Shown here: positions 53,792 to 63,114 of the stretch, piece by piece
Numbering within the stretch: position 1 is the first letter of the stretch
How the letters are laid out: each line of letters opens with the position of its first letter
Assembly: GCF_000238255.3 (NCBI RefSeq)
Contig: NZ_CP011040.1
Span: 1,116,001-1,180,000 of the forward strand
DNA length: 64,000 nucleotides
Direction: 5' to 3'
Source: Pseudoalteromonas spongiae UST010723-006
GTDB lineage: Bacteria > Pseudomonadota > Gammaproteobacteria > Enterobacterales > Alteromonadaceae
The notes under the pieces: generated by a model
Told to the model about the DNA's origin: nothing
The model's database searches: none
What the model saw: only the letters and a program-made list of their open reading frames with translations
Position numbers and translations under genes: made by a program

Positions 53792-54991
53792 ATGGCGAGT
53801 AAATTAAAACTCACCGGGATCACCCTAGCTGTTTTGCTAGGGTCAGTTGGCGTTGCAGCAGGTTTAGGTGCAATGAAAAAGCCACCGGAAAAAAAAGAAG
53901 AAAAAGATTCAATTCCAGTTGTTGTCGTTGAAGATAACAGTGTTGAAACCATCACACTAAACGTTAATTCTTACGGATTAGTTAACCCTAAGTATCAAAC
54001 CTCACTTACTGCACAAGTAACTGGCCAAGTAACTGAAATTTCAGATGCCTTTGTCAAAGGTGGTTTTGTTAAGCAAGGCGAAGTAATTGCCCGTATCGAT
54101 CCAAACGATTACGAAGCAGCGCTGACAGAAGCAGAAGCAAGTCTCGCACAAGCGCGCGCAGCGCTTGAATTAGAACGCGCACAAAAACGCGTTGCCGAAT
54201 CCGAATGGGAACGTATCAAAGAAAGTGCCAAAAACGAATTTGTGCCAACCGAACTTTATTTACGTAAACCACAACTCGCTGAAAAAGTAGCGCGCTACCG
54301 CGCGGCAGAAGCCGGTGTTAAACGTGCAAAACGCAACCTTGAGCGTACTTACATCAAAGCGCCTTACGATGCGATAATTACCGCGCGCTCAGTGGCCCTC
54401 GGCTCAGTAGTAAATTCAGGAAGTCCAATCGGCGAATTAAGTAGCACCGATTTTGCCGAAGTGCGCCTGCCCGTAGCGGATAAAGAACTACAATTCTTAA
54501 TGCAAGGCGGTTTAAACGCTGAAGTTGATCTTGTTACAAATTACCAAGGCAAACTGCACCATTGGCAAGCAAAAATTGTACGTAGCGAAGGCCAAGTGGA
54601 TAATAAAAGCCGCATGTCTTATTTAGTCGCAGAAATTAAAGACCCATATGGTTTAGATTCTAACAATACACCTCTGCGTTATGGTTCTTATGTAAATGCG
54701 GCAATTTCAGGCTTATCTATGGAAGGCGTAAGCCGTGTTAAGTCACACCTCGTTAAAGATGGTAAAGTTGCCGTGTTAGAAGACGGCGTGCTGGCATATC
54801 GCAGTGTTGAAGTACTACGTGAAGAAGGCCGTGATTTAATTGTTAAAGGCGACTTAGGCGATAATGAGCAAATTATCGCGTCTAATATTAAGCGCCCTAA
54901 AGTAGGGATGAAACTTGCCAACGCAGCACTTGCAAGCGATATCAAGCCTGTAAAGCCTGTTGCAGAATTAGCGATGAAAAACGAGGACTAA
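53792..54991 (+). CDS. RND efflux periplasmic adaptor (MFP)
   Basis: A 399-residue membrane-fusion protein. N-terminal TM anchor (LTGITLAVLLGSVGVAAGLG), lipoyl/hairpin region (about 70-185: VTGQVTEISDAFVKGGFVKQ, EVIARIDPNDY, coiled coil of Ala/Glu-rich helices, RNLERTYIKAPYDAII), then beta-barrel and membrane-proximal domain. Ribosome site AGGGA six bases upstream. Three bases before the pump gene, so they are one operon. No outer-membrane channel gene is adjacent; TolC from elsewhere would complete the tripartite pump. Confidence 0.9.
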   Translation: MASKLKLTGITLAVLLGSVGVAAGLGAMKKPPEKKEEKDSIPVVVVEDNSVETITLNVNSYGLVNPKYQTSLTAQVTGQVTEISDAFVKGGFVKQGEVIARIDPNDYEAALTEAEASLAQARAALELERAQKRVAESEWERIKESAKNEFVPTELYLRKPQLAEKVARYRAAEAGVKRAKRNLERTYIKAPYDAIITARSVALGSVVNSGSPIGELSSTDFAEVRLPVADKELQFLMQGGLNAEVDLVTNYQGKLHHWQAKIVRSEGQVDNKSRMSYLVAEIKDPYGLDSNNTPLRYGSYVNAAISGLSMEGVSRVKSHLVKDGKVAVLEDGVLAYRSVEVLREEGRDLIVKGDLGDNEQIIASNIKRPKVGMKLANAALASDIKPVKPVAELAMKNED

Positions 54992-54994
54992 ACC

Positions 54995-57900
54995 ATGATT
55001 GATACAAATAAAGGTATCATTGCATGGTTTACTCGCAACCCTGTTGCTGCAAACCTGCTAATGATCATTATTTTGGTCGGTGGTTTATTTACCGCTATGA
55101 CCATTCGCAAACAAATGTTCCCGCAATTTGAAATTAACTGGATGTCAGTTCAAGTTGCCTACCCTGGCGCTGCCGCCCAAGAGGTAGAAGAAGGCATAAC
55201 CATGAAAATTGAAGAAGCATTAGAGGGTATGCAAGGCATAGAGCGCCTTATCACCTACTCTAATCGCGGCTTCTCGCAATCGTGGATCCGAATTGACGAA
55301 AGTTACGATGCCAAAGAAGTACTCGATGAAGTTAAGATGCAAATCGACTCCATCTCAACCTTCCCAGATGGTATGGAACGCCCTATCGTTGCAAAAGAAA
55401 AGTACCGTCAAGAAGTGATGTTTTTATCACTACATGGCCCGCTTTCGCAACGCGAACTAAAAGATTTAGGCTACAAAATTCATGATGAACTATTAGCATT
55501 ACCTGGCATTAATATCGCCGAGTACTACAGTGGCTTAAACTATGAAATTGGCATAGAAATTAGCCCTGATAAACTACGTGAATACGGCCTAACGTTTAGA
55601 GATGTTGCCAATGCTGTGCGTGCATCGTCAGCTAATATGTCGGCAGGTCAAATTCGTGCTGAAAACGGCTACATTTCAATGCGTGTTGAAAACCAAGCCT
55701 ATCGCGGCAAAGAGTTTGAAAAACTCCCGCTGGTTAGCTTAGCCGATGGCAGCCAGATTTTACTTGGTGACGTTGCAACAGTTAACGATGGCTTTCAAGA
55801 AGGCATTCAATTTTCTAAATTTAATGGCGACAACTCACGTACCTTCTTTATTGGTGCGTCAGAAGATCAAGACATCACTAAAGTTGCTGCAACAATTAAC
55901 ACTTACTTAGAAAAGAAAGCAAAAGAGCTGCCTGAAGGCGTAACGTTAGAATCATTTGTTGATATGACCTATTACCTTGAAGGTCGTTTAAACATGATGA
56001 TTGAAAATATGGCATGGGGTGGCTTGTTGGTTATTCTGAGCTTAGCATTATTCCTTCGCATTAAACTGGCGTTTTGGGTAATGATGGGATTACCTGTGTC
56101 GTTCTTAGGTGCATTGTTAGTTATGCCACTTGGCGGCCTTGATATCACCATTAATATTATGTCGCTATTTGCCTTTATTCTGGTACTCGGCATCGTGGTG
56201 GATGACGCCATTGTCATCGGGGAATCAGCACACAGTGAAATTGAAAAACACGGCCACTCAACCGATAACGTTATTCGTGGCGTAAAACGTGTGGCAGTGC
56301 CTGCAACCTTTGGTGTCCTCACCACCATTGCGGCATTCTTACCAATGATGCTAGATAGCGGCCCAGAAGCTGCGGTATCAAAGTCCATTGGTGGCGTAAT
56401 CATTTTATGCTTAATCTTTTCACTGATTGAATCAAAGCTGATTTTGCCTGCCCACTTAGCAAAAATGAAATTAAAGCCACATAACCCTAAAAACCCACTA
56501 CACCGTATGCGTGAAGGGTTAGATAGTGGTTTAAAACGCTTTATTGATAATAGCTACCGCCCAATGATTGTTAAATTTATTGAGTTCCGCTACCCGGTTA
56601 TTTTCGCTTTCGTTGGTTTAATGATTATTAGTGGAGGCCTATTTGCAGGTGGCTTTGTTAAATTTGTTGCCAACCCTAAAGTGCCGCACGATTTCGCTAA
56701 TATCAACATTGAGATGGAACAAGCAACTGCCGAGCGCACAACGCTTGATACGGCGTTGAAAATTGAGCAATTGATTCTGAACGAAGACAAGCTGATTGAA
56801 CAAGAGCACGGTCAAAAAATGATTGAAGCAATCTCAGTACGCTTAGAAGGCCGTACCAATGCTGAGATTATGGCAAAACTAGTTGATCCTGAACTACGTC
56901 CGATGGATACCTTTGAACTTGCCGATCGCTGGCGTAGTAAAATGCCCGATTTTGCCGCGGTTAAAAACTTAAATATTCGCGACAGCATTGGTGGTAACCA
57001 ACGTGACGACGGCGATATTAGTTTCCGCCTTGAAGGCAAAGATATGGAAGAGCTGCGCTTAGCTGCTGCAGAGTTAAAAACACATCTAAATACCATTAAA
57101 GGCGTGGGCGATGTAAATGATTCAATGCAAACAGCGACCGATGAAGTGCAGTTTGAACTGAAACCAGTTGCCTACAGCTTAGGCTTAACCTTAGCGGATG
57201 TTGCGTCTCAAGTAAGCTTTAGTTTTTACGGCTTAGAAGCACAACGTATTTTACGTGACGGCGAAGAGGTACGCGTAATGATCCGCTACCCAGAGCAAGA
57301 ACGTAACGCAATCAGCCGTATTCACGATGTACGCATTATCACGCCACAAGGTGCTGAGGTACTGCTATCAGAAGTAGCTGAAGTAAAATTGGTTGAAGGT
57401 GTAAGCCGCATTCGCCGTGAAAATGCGCGCCGTACAATTAATGTATGGGCCAGCATTGATGCAGAGCAGGTTGAACCATTTAAAGTCGCAGAAGATATTC
57501 GTGAAGAGTACATCCCAACATTACTTGAGAAGTTCCCAGGTATTAGCACCAATTTAACGGGTCGCGTGCAAGAAGAAATGGACTCAATGATGGAGCAAAT
57601 TAAGAACTTCATTATTTCATTAATGGTGATTTACAGCTTACTGGCAATTCCACTGCGCTCTTACTCGCAGCCGCTGTTAATTATGTCAGTTATTCCATTT
57701 GGCATCATTGGCGCAATGTTCGGCCATATGGTTCTTGGCATGACCATGAGTGCCCTGTCGATGTTCGGTATTATTGCCGCAGCAGGTGTGGTAGTAAATG
57801 ACTCGCTGGTTATGGTGGACTTTGTTAACAATGCTCGTAAGCAAGGTGTTGCCATTAAAGATGCGGTAGTTGACGCTGGTTGTAAACGATTCCGCGCTAT

Positions 57901-58153
57901 CTTACTTACTTCAGCAACAACATTTATTGGTCTTATTCCAATTTTGAGTGAAACCAGTTTACAAGCACAACTTGTAGTGCCAATGGCGGTATCGCTCGCA
58001 TTTGGTGTGCTATTTGCTACGGTCATCACCCTAGTACTGATCCCATGCCAATACGTTGCACTTGAAGATATAAAAGGTCTTTTTAGACGAGACAAAGAGA
58101 AAAAGGAAATTTCTCAATCAGACATTGATGACGACGCTACTGTAAAAATCTGA
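54995..58153 (+). CDS. RND efflux pump inner-membrane subunit (AcrB/HAE1-like)
   Basis: A 1052-residue proton-driven exporter with 12 TM helices in two halves and two large periplasmic loops. Landmarks: WFTRNPVAANLLMIIILVGG (TM1), PGAAAQEVEEGIT in the porter domain, LVLGIVVDDAIVIGESAHSE in TM4 with the paired Asp for proton relay, and the matching GIIAAAGVVVNDSLVMVDFVN in the second half. Substrates are not predictable; drugs, bile-like detergents or lipids are typical. Operon with the adaptor; terminator right after. Confidence 0.92.
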   Translation: MIDTNKGIIAWFTRNPVAANLLMIIILVGGLFTAMTIRKQMFPQFEINWMSVQVAYPGAAAQEVEEGITMKIEEALEGMQGIERLITYSNRGFSQSWIRIDESYDAKEVLDEVKMQIDSISTFPDGMERPIVAKEKYRQEVMFLSLHGPLSQRELKDLGYKIHDELLALPGINIAEYYSGLNYEIGIEISPDKLREYGLTFRDVANAVRASSANMSAGQIRAENGYISMRVENQAYRGKEFEKLPLVSLADGSQILLGDVATVNDGFQEGIQFSKFNGDNSRTFFIGASEDQDITKVAATINTYLEKKAKELPEGVTLESFVDMTYYLEGRLNMMIENMAWGGLLVILSLALFLRIKLAFWVMMGLPVSFLGALLVMPLGGLDITINIMSLFAFILVLGIVVDDAIVIGESAHSEIEKHGHSTDNVIRGVKRVAVPATFGVLTTIAAFLPMMLDSGPEAAVSKSIGGVIILCLIFSLIESKLILPAHLAKMKLKPHNPKNPLHRMREGLDSGLKRFIDNSYRPMIVKFIEFRYPVIFAFVGLMIISGGLFAGGFVKFVANPKVPHDFANINIEMEQATAERTTLDTALKIEQLILNEDKLIEQEHGQKMIEAISVRLEGRTNAEIMAKLVDPELRPMDTFELADRWRSKMPDFAAVKNLNIRDSIGGNQRDDGDISFRLEGKDMEELRLAAAELKTHLNTIKGVGDVNDSMQTATDEVQFELKPVAYSLGLTLADVASQVSFSFYGLEAQRILRDGEEVRVMIRYPEQERNAISRIHDVRIITPQGAEVLLSEVAEVKLVEGVSRIRRENARRTINVWASIDAEQVEPFKVAEDIREEYIPTLLEKFPGISTNLTGRVQEEMDSMMEQIKNFIISLMVIYSLLAIPLRSYSQPLLIMSVIPFGIIGAMFGHMVLGMTMSALSMFGIIAAAGVVVNDSLVMVDFVNNARKQGVAIKDAVVDAGCKRFRAILLTSATTFIGLIPILSETSLQAQLVVPMAVSLAFGVLFATVITLVLIPCQYVALEDIKGLFRRDKEKKEISQSDIDDDATVKI

Positions 58154-58171
58154 TTACTTGTCTAACCAACC

Positions 58172-58199
58172 AAAGCCCATACCTGTTGTGGGCTTTTTA
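58172..58199 (+). terminator. Terminator of the RND efflux operon
   Basis: AAAGCCCA and TGGGCTTT form the stem around a T/G-rich loop and are followed by TT. Confidence 0.85.
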
Positions 58200-58251
58200 T
58201 TTACTAAATACTAATTTTGTTAAACGTATTTTGATCATTCAACAGCTCATA

Positions 58252-58413
58252 ATACCAATTCTGTTAAGTATGTGATCAGGGATAGCGCTGGATAAATGAA
58301 ATGGTAACAAGGCGGAATTTTTCTTATGTAGTTGTTCTACATTGATAAATTCTAACGTAGTTAGCATGATATTTAGCCCGCTAGGATGATTAGCTACTTA
58401 AGTGAATTGGTAT
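58252..58413. mobile_element. MITE-like repeat with ATACCAATT ends (162 bp)
   Basis: Left end ATACCAATTCTGTTAAGTA and right end (reverse-complemented) ATACCAATTCACTTAAGTA match at 17 of 19 positions. An internal dyad (ATGTAGTTGTTCTACAT) gives a cruciform-like fold. No ORF is inside. It occupies the gap after the efflux operon. The AATACCAATT end is also seen at 34817-34879. Confidence 0.7.
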
Positions 58414-58529
58414 AACAGTTTAAATAATAAAAATATTCCTTATACTGTCGGTAAAGCTGCAGTCATCTAAGTGCTACTAACAGTTGTACTTAGAAGCACA
58501 GCGCCAGTCAGACTTCAAATAAACGATTT

Positions 58530-60320
58530 ATGGAAGAGAATGTGGTAAAAAAGTACAGCGTAATAACCTTAATAGTTGTGCTACTTGGCGCACTTATATG
58601 GTTTGCTAACTTTTATTCACTGCCTACACCAGAAATTGATCACGCTTTACCTAACACACAGATTACCGATGAAATAATACTGGAACAGGTAAAAAGCGCC
58701 CCTGAAAAAGCACAGACACAAACAAAAACCGCAATAGCGGAAGATTCAACTAAAAATAGTTATTGCAAAGACCAAACACGTTACATCGCCAAATTTGAGC
58801 GTGACAAAAAAGGTTATTTAAGTACGCTTGCTGTCGCTTGGAAACTACAAGGGCAAAACCCACAAACCATAATTAATGCACTTGAAACGACAGTATCAAA
58901 AGACGCCGCACAGCGTTTTAAGCGCGATTTAAAACTGGTGTCATCGTTTAACGAAAGTAATCTGAGTAAAAGCCAACAATACCTCAATGAATTAACTTTT
59001 AATGATTACGCGAAAAATAAACACCGTTTACACTTTTTAAAATGGCGTCAGCACGCGATTAAAAACAACTTTATAGAAAGCTATCGCGAACAAGCAGAGC
59101 GTTACCCTGATATCGCAGCCGATATACTGCAACAAGCATTTTTACAAGCAATCAATATTGATAACTCAAAGCCCGATTTTGATCAATTGCTGCTACTTTA
59201 CGATAGTTACTACTCACTTAACCCTGTTCCAAATAAATTGATTACGTCACACCAACTATCTTATTTGCTAAGCGGATTAGCGCCCGATGTTGCCAATAAA
59301 GTGCTATCTCGTTTATTACTGATTGAACAATTAGACAGCGAAGAAACAAAGTCTATTGTGCTAGCGCGCATTGGCGGTATCAACAAGCAATTCGCCGAGA
59401 TAATCAAAGGTGCGACAGTTAGCGCAAAACCAGTTGTTGAAAGTGATGAATTAAAAACCCGTATCGCAAATATTATCGAAAAAGAAAAACTGAGTCTTAG
59501 TGAACAAAATGTTTGTCAGCTTTACGATGTGGCCGAAATCGACAGCCAAATAAATGTTACGTATGTGGATGCATCGACCCTTGATTACGACCACCCGAGC
59601 TGCGACCGTTTGCTGTCAGAACAAGCTAAAGAGATTGGCATGTTGGCGTTATTTTCTGAATTATCAGCTCAGTTTTTAGCGGCGGGTATCGACCTTAGTA
59701 ATCTAAATAATGCAGAGCAGGTAAAACGAGCAGATCTTACTTTGATCCATGAATACCTTGCTAAAAAGCCTGAGTTCGAACGTGAACTTGCGTATTTATT
59801 AATTTATTCAAGGCCGATGCATAGTCAACGTGTCGCAATCATTGATGCGCTAGTCACGCAAGGGCTTTACCCGAAAGATGCCAATGCCGTTGCAGTAATT
59901 CAGCGCCTTAACAGCGAAGATGCACTGCGTATGCTTGATCGCATGGGCAATATCGATAAGCCAAATCAACGTGGCGAAAGTGTGGTGTATAACTTGATGT
60001 TTATCAATCCAAGCCTAACCGTCGAATTAGTAAATCGTGGTTATGTGCAGCAACACAGCGAGCGCCATCCGGATCCGCTACTGAAAATGTTACATTTTTT
60101 AAAAGAAAACCGTGCATCAGATCAATGGATTAGTGTTGTCGATGCGCTTATTAACAACGGTGCAAAACTAAAAGCGCGCCACCTAGACGAAATGTACCGC
60201 ATTAAGCTGACCTTACCGGAGATTTACCAAAAGCTAATAGAGTTACACCCCGAACTAGCCGCTGAAAAAGCAGGTTCACTCAAAGTAATACAATGTCAGG
60301 GCGTAAGCGACGCACACTAA
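58530..60320 (+). CDS. Large membrane-anchored protein of unknown function
   Basis: A 596-residue protein, no recognised family. One N-terminal TM (about 10-28, VITLIVVLLGALIWFANFY) followed by a polar linker and a long mostly helical domain. Two Cys around SYCKDQTR (77) and further Cys near 317, 343 and 590 suggest periplasmic disulfides. The last third (about 440-590) has regular ~33-residue helical pairs (VAIIDALVTQGLYPKDANAV, LTVELVNRGYVQQHSE, SVVDALINNGAKLKARHL) reminiscent of ankyrin-type repeats but not canonical. A V-N-I-type ribosome site is not obvious; start assumed at 58530. Its end overlaps the K+ channel gene on the other strand by four bases. Confidence 0.6.
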   Translation: MEENVVKKYSVITLIVVLLGALIWFANFYSLPTPEIDHALPNTQITDEIILEQVKSAPEKAQTQTKTAIAEDSTKNSYCKDQTRYIAKFERDKKGYLSTLAVAWKLQGQNPQTIINALETTVSKDAAQRFKRDLKLVSSFNESNLSKSQQYLNELTFNDYAKNKHRLHFLKWRQHAIKNNFIESYREQAERYPDIAADILQQAFLQAINIDNSKPDFDQLLLLYDSYYSLNPVPNKLITSHQLSYLLSGLAPDVANKVLSRLLLIEQLDSEETKSIVLARIGGINKQFAEIIKGATVSAKPVVESDELKTRIANIIEKEKLSLSEQNVCQLYDVAEIDSQINVTYVDASTLDYDHPSCDRLLSEQAKEIGMLALFSELSAQFLAAGIDLSNLNNAEQVKRADLTLIHEYLAKKPEFERELAYLLIYSRPMHSQRVAIIDALVTQGLYPKDANAVAVIQRLNSEDALRMLDRMGNIDKPNQRGESVVYNLMFINPSLTVELVNRGYVQQHSERHPDPLLKMLHFLKENRASDQWISVVDALINNGAKLKARHLDEMYRIKLTLPEIYQKLIELHPELAAEKAGSLKVIQCQGVSDAH

Positions 60321-61009
60321 GCGTCATTATCGTGTTTTTTTGTCATCGAAAGGTGATTTTGGTGCAATATATTTAGTCTTGAGCCAACTAAACTGGCAAC
60401 TAATATTGTGAGGTATAGCTGCCCTACCACTGCTTCAAAATACACAAACACCCTAGAAATTGGAATATTAGGGGCAATATCACCAAAACCCAGCGTGGTT
60501 AACGTAACAAAAGAGAAATAAATAAACTCTGGAAATAACGCGAACCACTTGATGGTCGAAGGTACGTTATTAAACGCTGGCATAAAGTTAATATGGATAA
60601 GGCTATAAATAATCGCCCAAATAATACCCATCATAAAATAGAGGCAAATTGCGCCAAGGATTTTGTTGCCGTCTACAACACCTGAAAACAGTACCTGCTT
60701 TGCCGTTTTAATTGCGGTAAATGTAAAGAAAACAAGCATTAAGCCCAATGTGACATTATCGCCCATCACACTATCAATAAACAAAGTCAGCCAAGAAAAT
60801 GCGATAATCACAAACGGAAACAACATCTTATATTTAAACAACTGATTGCTTGAATCTACGCCCCACACCGAAATCACCAAGGTAAACATAGTGCACGATT
60901 GCATCATATGTTGCATTTTACTGCTGAAAAATTGGTGACACAGGGCTGTACCAAACAGTAGCAAAGTTAACGCAATGGTTAGATAAAGAAAGTTATCTCG
61001 TTGGCTCAT
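60317..61009 (-). CDS. Potassium-channel-like protein
   Basis: A 230-residue inner-membrane protein with about six hydrophobic segments. The last pair frames the selectivity filter FVTLTTLGFGDIAP, matching TxGFGD of K+ channels; the preceding pore helix (WFALFPEFIYFSFV) and following inner helix (AVVGQLYLTILVASLVG) fit. No RCK/TrkA_N regulatory domain is fused, and the short basic C-terminal tail (LHQNHLSMTKKHDNDA) ends the protein. Probably a tetrameric K+ channel of the two-TM pore type with extra N-terminal TMs. Confidence 0.85.
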   Translation of the reverse strand: MSQRDNFLYLTIALTLLLFGTALCHQFFSSKMQHMMQSCTMFTLVISVWGVDSSNQLFKYKMLFPFVIIAFSWLTLFIDSVMGDNVTLGLMLVFFTFTAIKTAKQVLFSGVVDGNKILGAICLYFMMGIIWAIIYSLIHINFMPAFNNVPSTIKWFALFPEFIYFSFVTLTTLGFGDIAPNIPISRVFVYFEAVVGQLYLTILVASLVGSRLNILHQNHLSMTKKHDNDA

Positions 61010-61063
61010 ATTAATTCCTTCGAGCGTTGATACAGTAAACGGTATATGTGCGCGTTGTTTAAC

Positions 61064-61330
61064 TAGGGTCTGTTGATCTTTGCTGTTCTATTTTTGTTCT
61101 GTTTGAGCGTGCTTTTATCGCGGCGCTCGATGTGTGGCCTAGTAATCTAAGCGAATATCGAGCAACAATGAGAAAAGTGCGCTCAAAAGAACCGTTCGGC
61201 AGCGCTTGATTGGCTTTTCTACTGTGTTATCGGCTGGCTCACATAGAATAACTATGCCACGCAGCCTCTGCCTTGTATAAAACCCAATCAAACTGCTGCA
61301 AAAACGAACTTGAAAGATCAACAGACCCTA
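61064..61330. mobile_element. MITE-like repeat, copy 2 (267 bp)
   Basis: Reverse complement of the element at 4283-4596 minus its 47-base insert; apart from that only scattered substitutions are seen. Ends TAGGGTCTGTTGATCTTT and AAAGATCAACAGACCCTA are perfect inverted repeats. The right TA falls in the stop codon of the Sel1-SPOR gene (minus-strand TAG at 61328-61330). Confidence 0.85.
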
Positions 61331-62488
61331 GAATTTTGCTGCAAAATTAAAGTCACTTGCAACACGTATATAAGGCATCGCAATATTATACGTTTGCACT
61401 AACTGCTGAGCGCGTTTTTTAGCCGCAGCATATGTCGCAAAATCAAAGTTAATAGCGTAATAAAAACCTGCCATTTCAACAACCTTACAATCAAGCTGTT
61501 GCGCCACTCTTAATGCATTTTCACGTTCTGCATATTTTCCAAACTGTAAAACAAACCCACTTAAATTTTGACTTGGTTGTGGTGGCTCAAAGGTTAATGC
61601 ATCGTGCGAACGAGTGCTGGCTTGATGTGCTGCGGCAGATTGATTGCTGTGCTCGTTAATAAGGAACATTTCCGCTTGAGGTACACCTTGCTTAAGGGCC
61701 ATTAGCGCGTATTCATGGGCTTTGTTTTTATCTTGCGCTAGGTATTCGCCATTAAAGTGTAACGACGCCAAGTTATGCGCTGCAAAACCATTGCCTTGAT
61801 TGGCGGCACTTTGGTAATAACCAATGCTTGCTTGTGGCTCAGTTTTAAAAATCAGTGTGGCATAAATAAATTGCGCTTTATCATATCCTGCATCAGCAGA
61901 TCCTTTGATAAGTGCCAAACCCCGAGCCTGATCTTTAGGAACGCCCTCGCCTTTCATATAAAGCGCGCCTAATTCTAATTTGGCTTTATTATCACCCTGT
62001 TCAACAGCCGCAGTTAACCACTGGGCTGCTTTCTCCGGTTGATAAACAACACTCGTCTCATTGCTATAGCGACTCGCCAATTTACGCTGCGCGTTTACCG
62101 AGCCATTACGCGCTGCTTTTAAATAATAATCAAACGCCAGGCGTTTACGCTTTTCAACATCAACGCCAACAACTTTTCCAAGTTCATACGTAAGGGCGAG
62201 ATTAAACGTTGCCTCCGCGTGACCCTGTTCATCGGCAAGAGTTAAATATTCGAATGCTTTTTGTTTATTTTTAACGACCCCTTGTCCTTTAGCGAACAAG
62301 GTTGCCAAGATAAAATTTGCTTCTGCGTTATCATCTTCTGCTAATTCGGCACATTTATAGCGCGCGTTTATATAATCCGCATCGTTAAACGCGCGGGTGC
62401 ATTCATTATCAAACTGGGGCGTGTACTGGGCTTTAACAGCCGTAAATGGCGTTAAAAGTAGCAAGCAAAACAGGAAATGTATTTTCAT
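61328..62488 (-). CDS. Sel1-repeat protein with C-terminal SPOR-like domain
   Basis: A 386-residue exported protein. Signal peptide (about 1-20, FTAVKAQ). About six Sel1 repeats fill residues 50-270 (for example NFILATLFAKGQGVVKNKQK, LELGALYMKGEGVPKDQARG). After a linker, the last ~75 residues (FVLQFGKYAERENALRVAQQ, then YYAINFDFATYAAAKKRAQQ) look like a SPOR peptidoglycan-binding domain. It may organise envelope or septal complexes. The stop codon TAG overlaps the end of the MITE-like element, so the protein may once have ended in the same place or been slightly changed there. Confidence 0.8.
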   Translation of the reverse strand: MKIHFLFCLLLLTPFTAVKAQYTPQFDNECTRAFNDADYINARYKCAELAEDDNAEANFILATLFAKGQGVVKNKQKAFEYLTLADEQGHAEATFNLALTYELGKVVGVDVEKRKRLAFDYYLKAARNGSVNAQRKLASRYSNETSVVYQPEKAAQWLTAAVEQGDNKAKLELGALYMKGEGVPKDQARGLALIKGSADAGYDKAQFIYATLIFKTEPQASIGYYQSAANQGNGFAAHNLASLHFNGEYLAQDKNKAHEYALMALKQGVPQAEMFLINEHSNQSAAAHQASTRSHDALTFEPPQPSQNLSGFVLQFGKYAERENALRVAQQLDCKVVEMAGFYYAINFDFATYAAAKKRAQQLVQTYNIAMPYIRVASDFNFAAKF

Positions 62489-62499
62489 AACGCTAAAAC

Positions 62500-62528
62500 A
62501 AAAAAGCTCGGTAATAACCGAGCTTTTA
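62500..62528 (-). terminator. Terminator of greA
   Basis: AAAAGCTCGG and CCGAGCTTTT pair around TAATA; on the minus strand a T-rich run follows. It sits just after the greA stop and before the Sel1-SPOR gene. Confidence 0.85.
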
Positions 62529-62532
62529 TAAG

Positions 62533-63009
62533 TTAGATGTATTCTACTTCTGTGATTTCGTACTCAACCGCACCATTTGGGGTTTTGATTGTTACTGCAT
62601 CATCGATTTCTTTACCGATTAATCCACGGGCAATTGGTGAGTTAAATGAAATCAGATTATTTTTAATGTCTGCTTCATCATCACCAACGATGCGATAAGT
62701 CGTTTCTTCGTCAGTATCAACGTTAACGATAGTAACGGTTGCACCGAAAATCACTTTGCCGTTATTTTGCATTTTAGTAACGTCAATAATTTGAACCGTT
62801 GATAGTTTTGCTTCAATCTCTTGAATACGGCCTTCACAAAAACCTTGCTCTTCACGCGCTGCGTGGTATTCAGCATTTTCTTTTAGGTCACCGTGTTCAC
62901 GCGCTTCTGCAATATCAGCGACAATTTTAGGACGGCGTACCGTTTTTAATTCATTTAACTCGTCACGCAGTAATTGTTCACCACGTACTGTCATTGGTGT
63001 TTGTTGCAT
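62533..63009 (-). CDS. greA: Transcription elongation factor GreA
   Basis: A 158-residue cleavage factor that rescues backtracked RNA polymerase. Coiled-coil tip with acidic residues [25 protein letters not shown], then the C-terminal globular domain ([31 protein letters not shown]). Start ATG 63009 ([14 protein letters not shown]) has AGGA seven bases upstream and gives the standard length; the longer ORF adds 19 unnatural residues. It follows carB by about 100 bases on the same strand, the usual gamma-proteobacterial carAB-greA order. Confidence 0.96.
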   Translation of the reverse strand: MQQTPMTVRGEQLLRDELNELKTVRRPKIVADIAEAREHGDLKENAEYHAAREEQGFCEGRIQEIEAKLSTVQIIDVTKMQNNGKVIFGATVTIVNVDTDEETTYRIVGDDEADIKNNLISFNSPIARGLIGKEIDDAVTIKTPNGAVEYEITEVEYI

Positions 63010-63035
63010 TATTCTTCCTAGAACTCTTTCACAAT

Positions 63036-63062
63036 AAAAGCCCGGATTAACCGGGCTTTTTA
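63036..63062 (-). terminator. Hairpin between carB and greA
   Basis: AAAAGCCCGG and CCGGGCTTTT pair around ATTAA. On the minus strand a T-rich run follows. It should end or attenuate carB transcription before greA. Confidence 0.8.
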
Positions 63063-63114
63063 TCATTTCTACTTTAATTGTCTTAGTCTATATCAAAAAA
63101 TATAGACGGGGCAA

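Noticed and set aside
61139..61321. 60-codon ORF inside MITE copy 2
   Set aside because: It is a by-product of the repeat; copy 1 carries a 47-base insert and does not preserve it.
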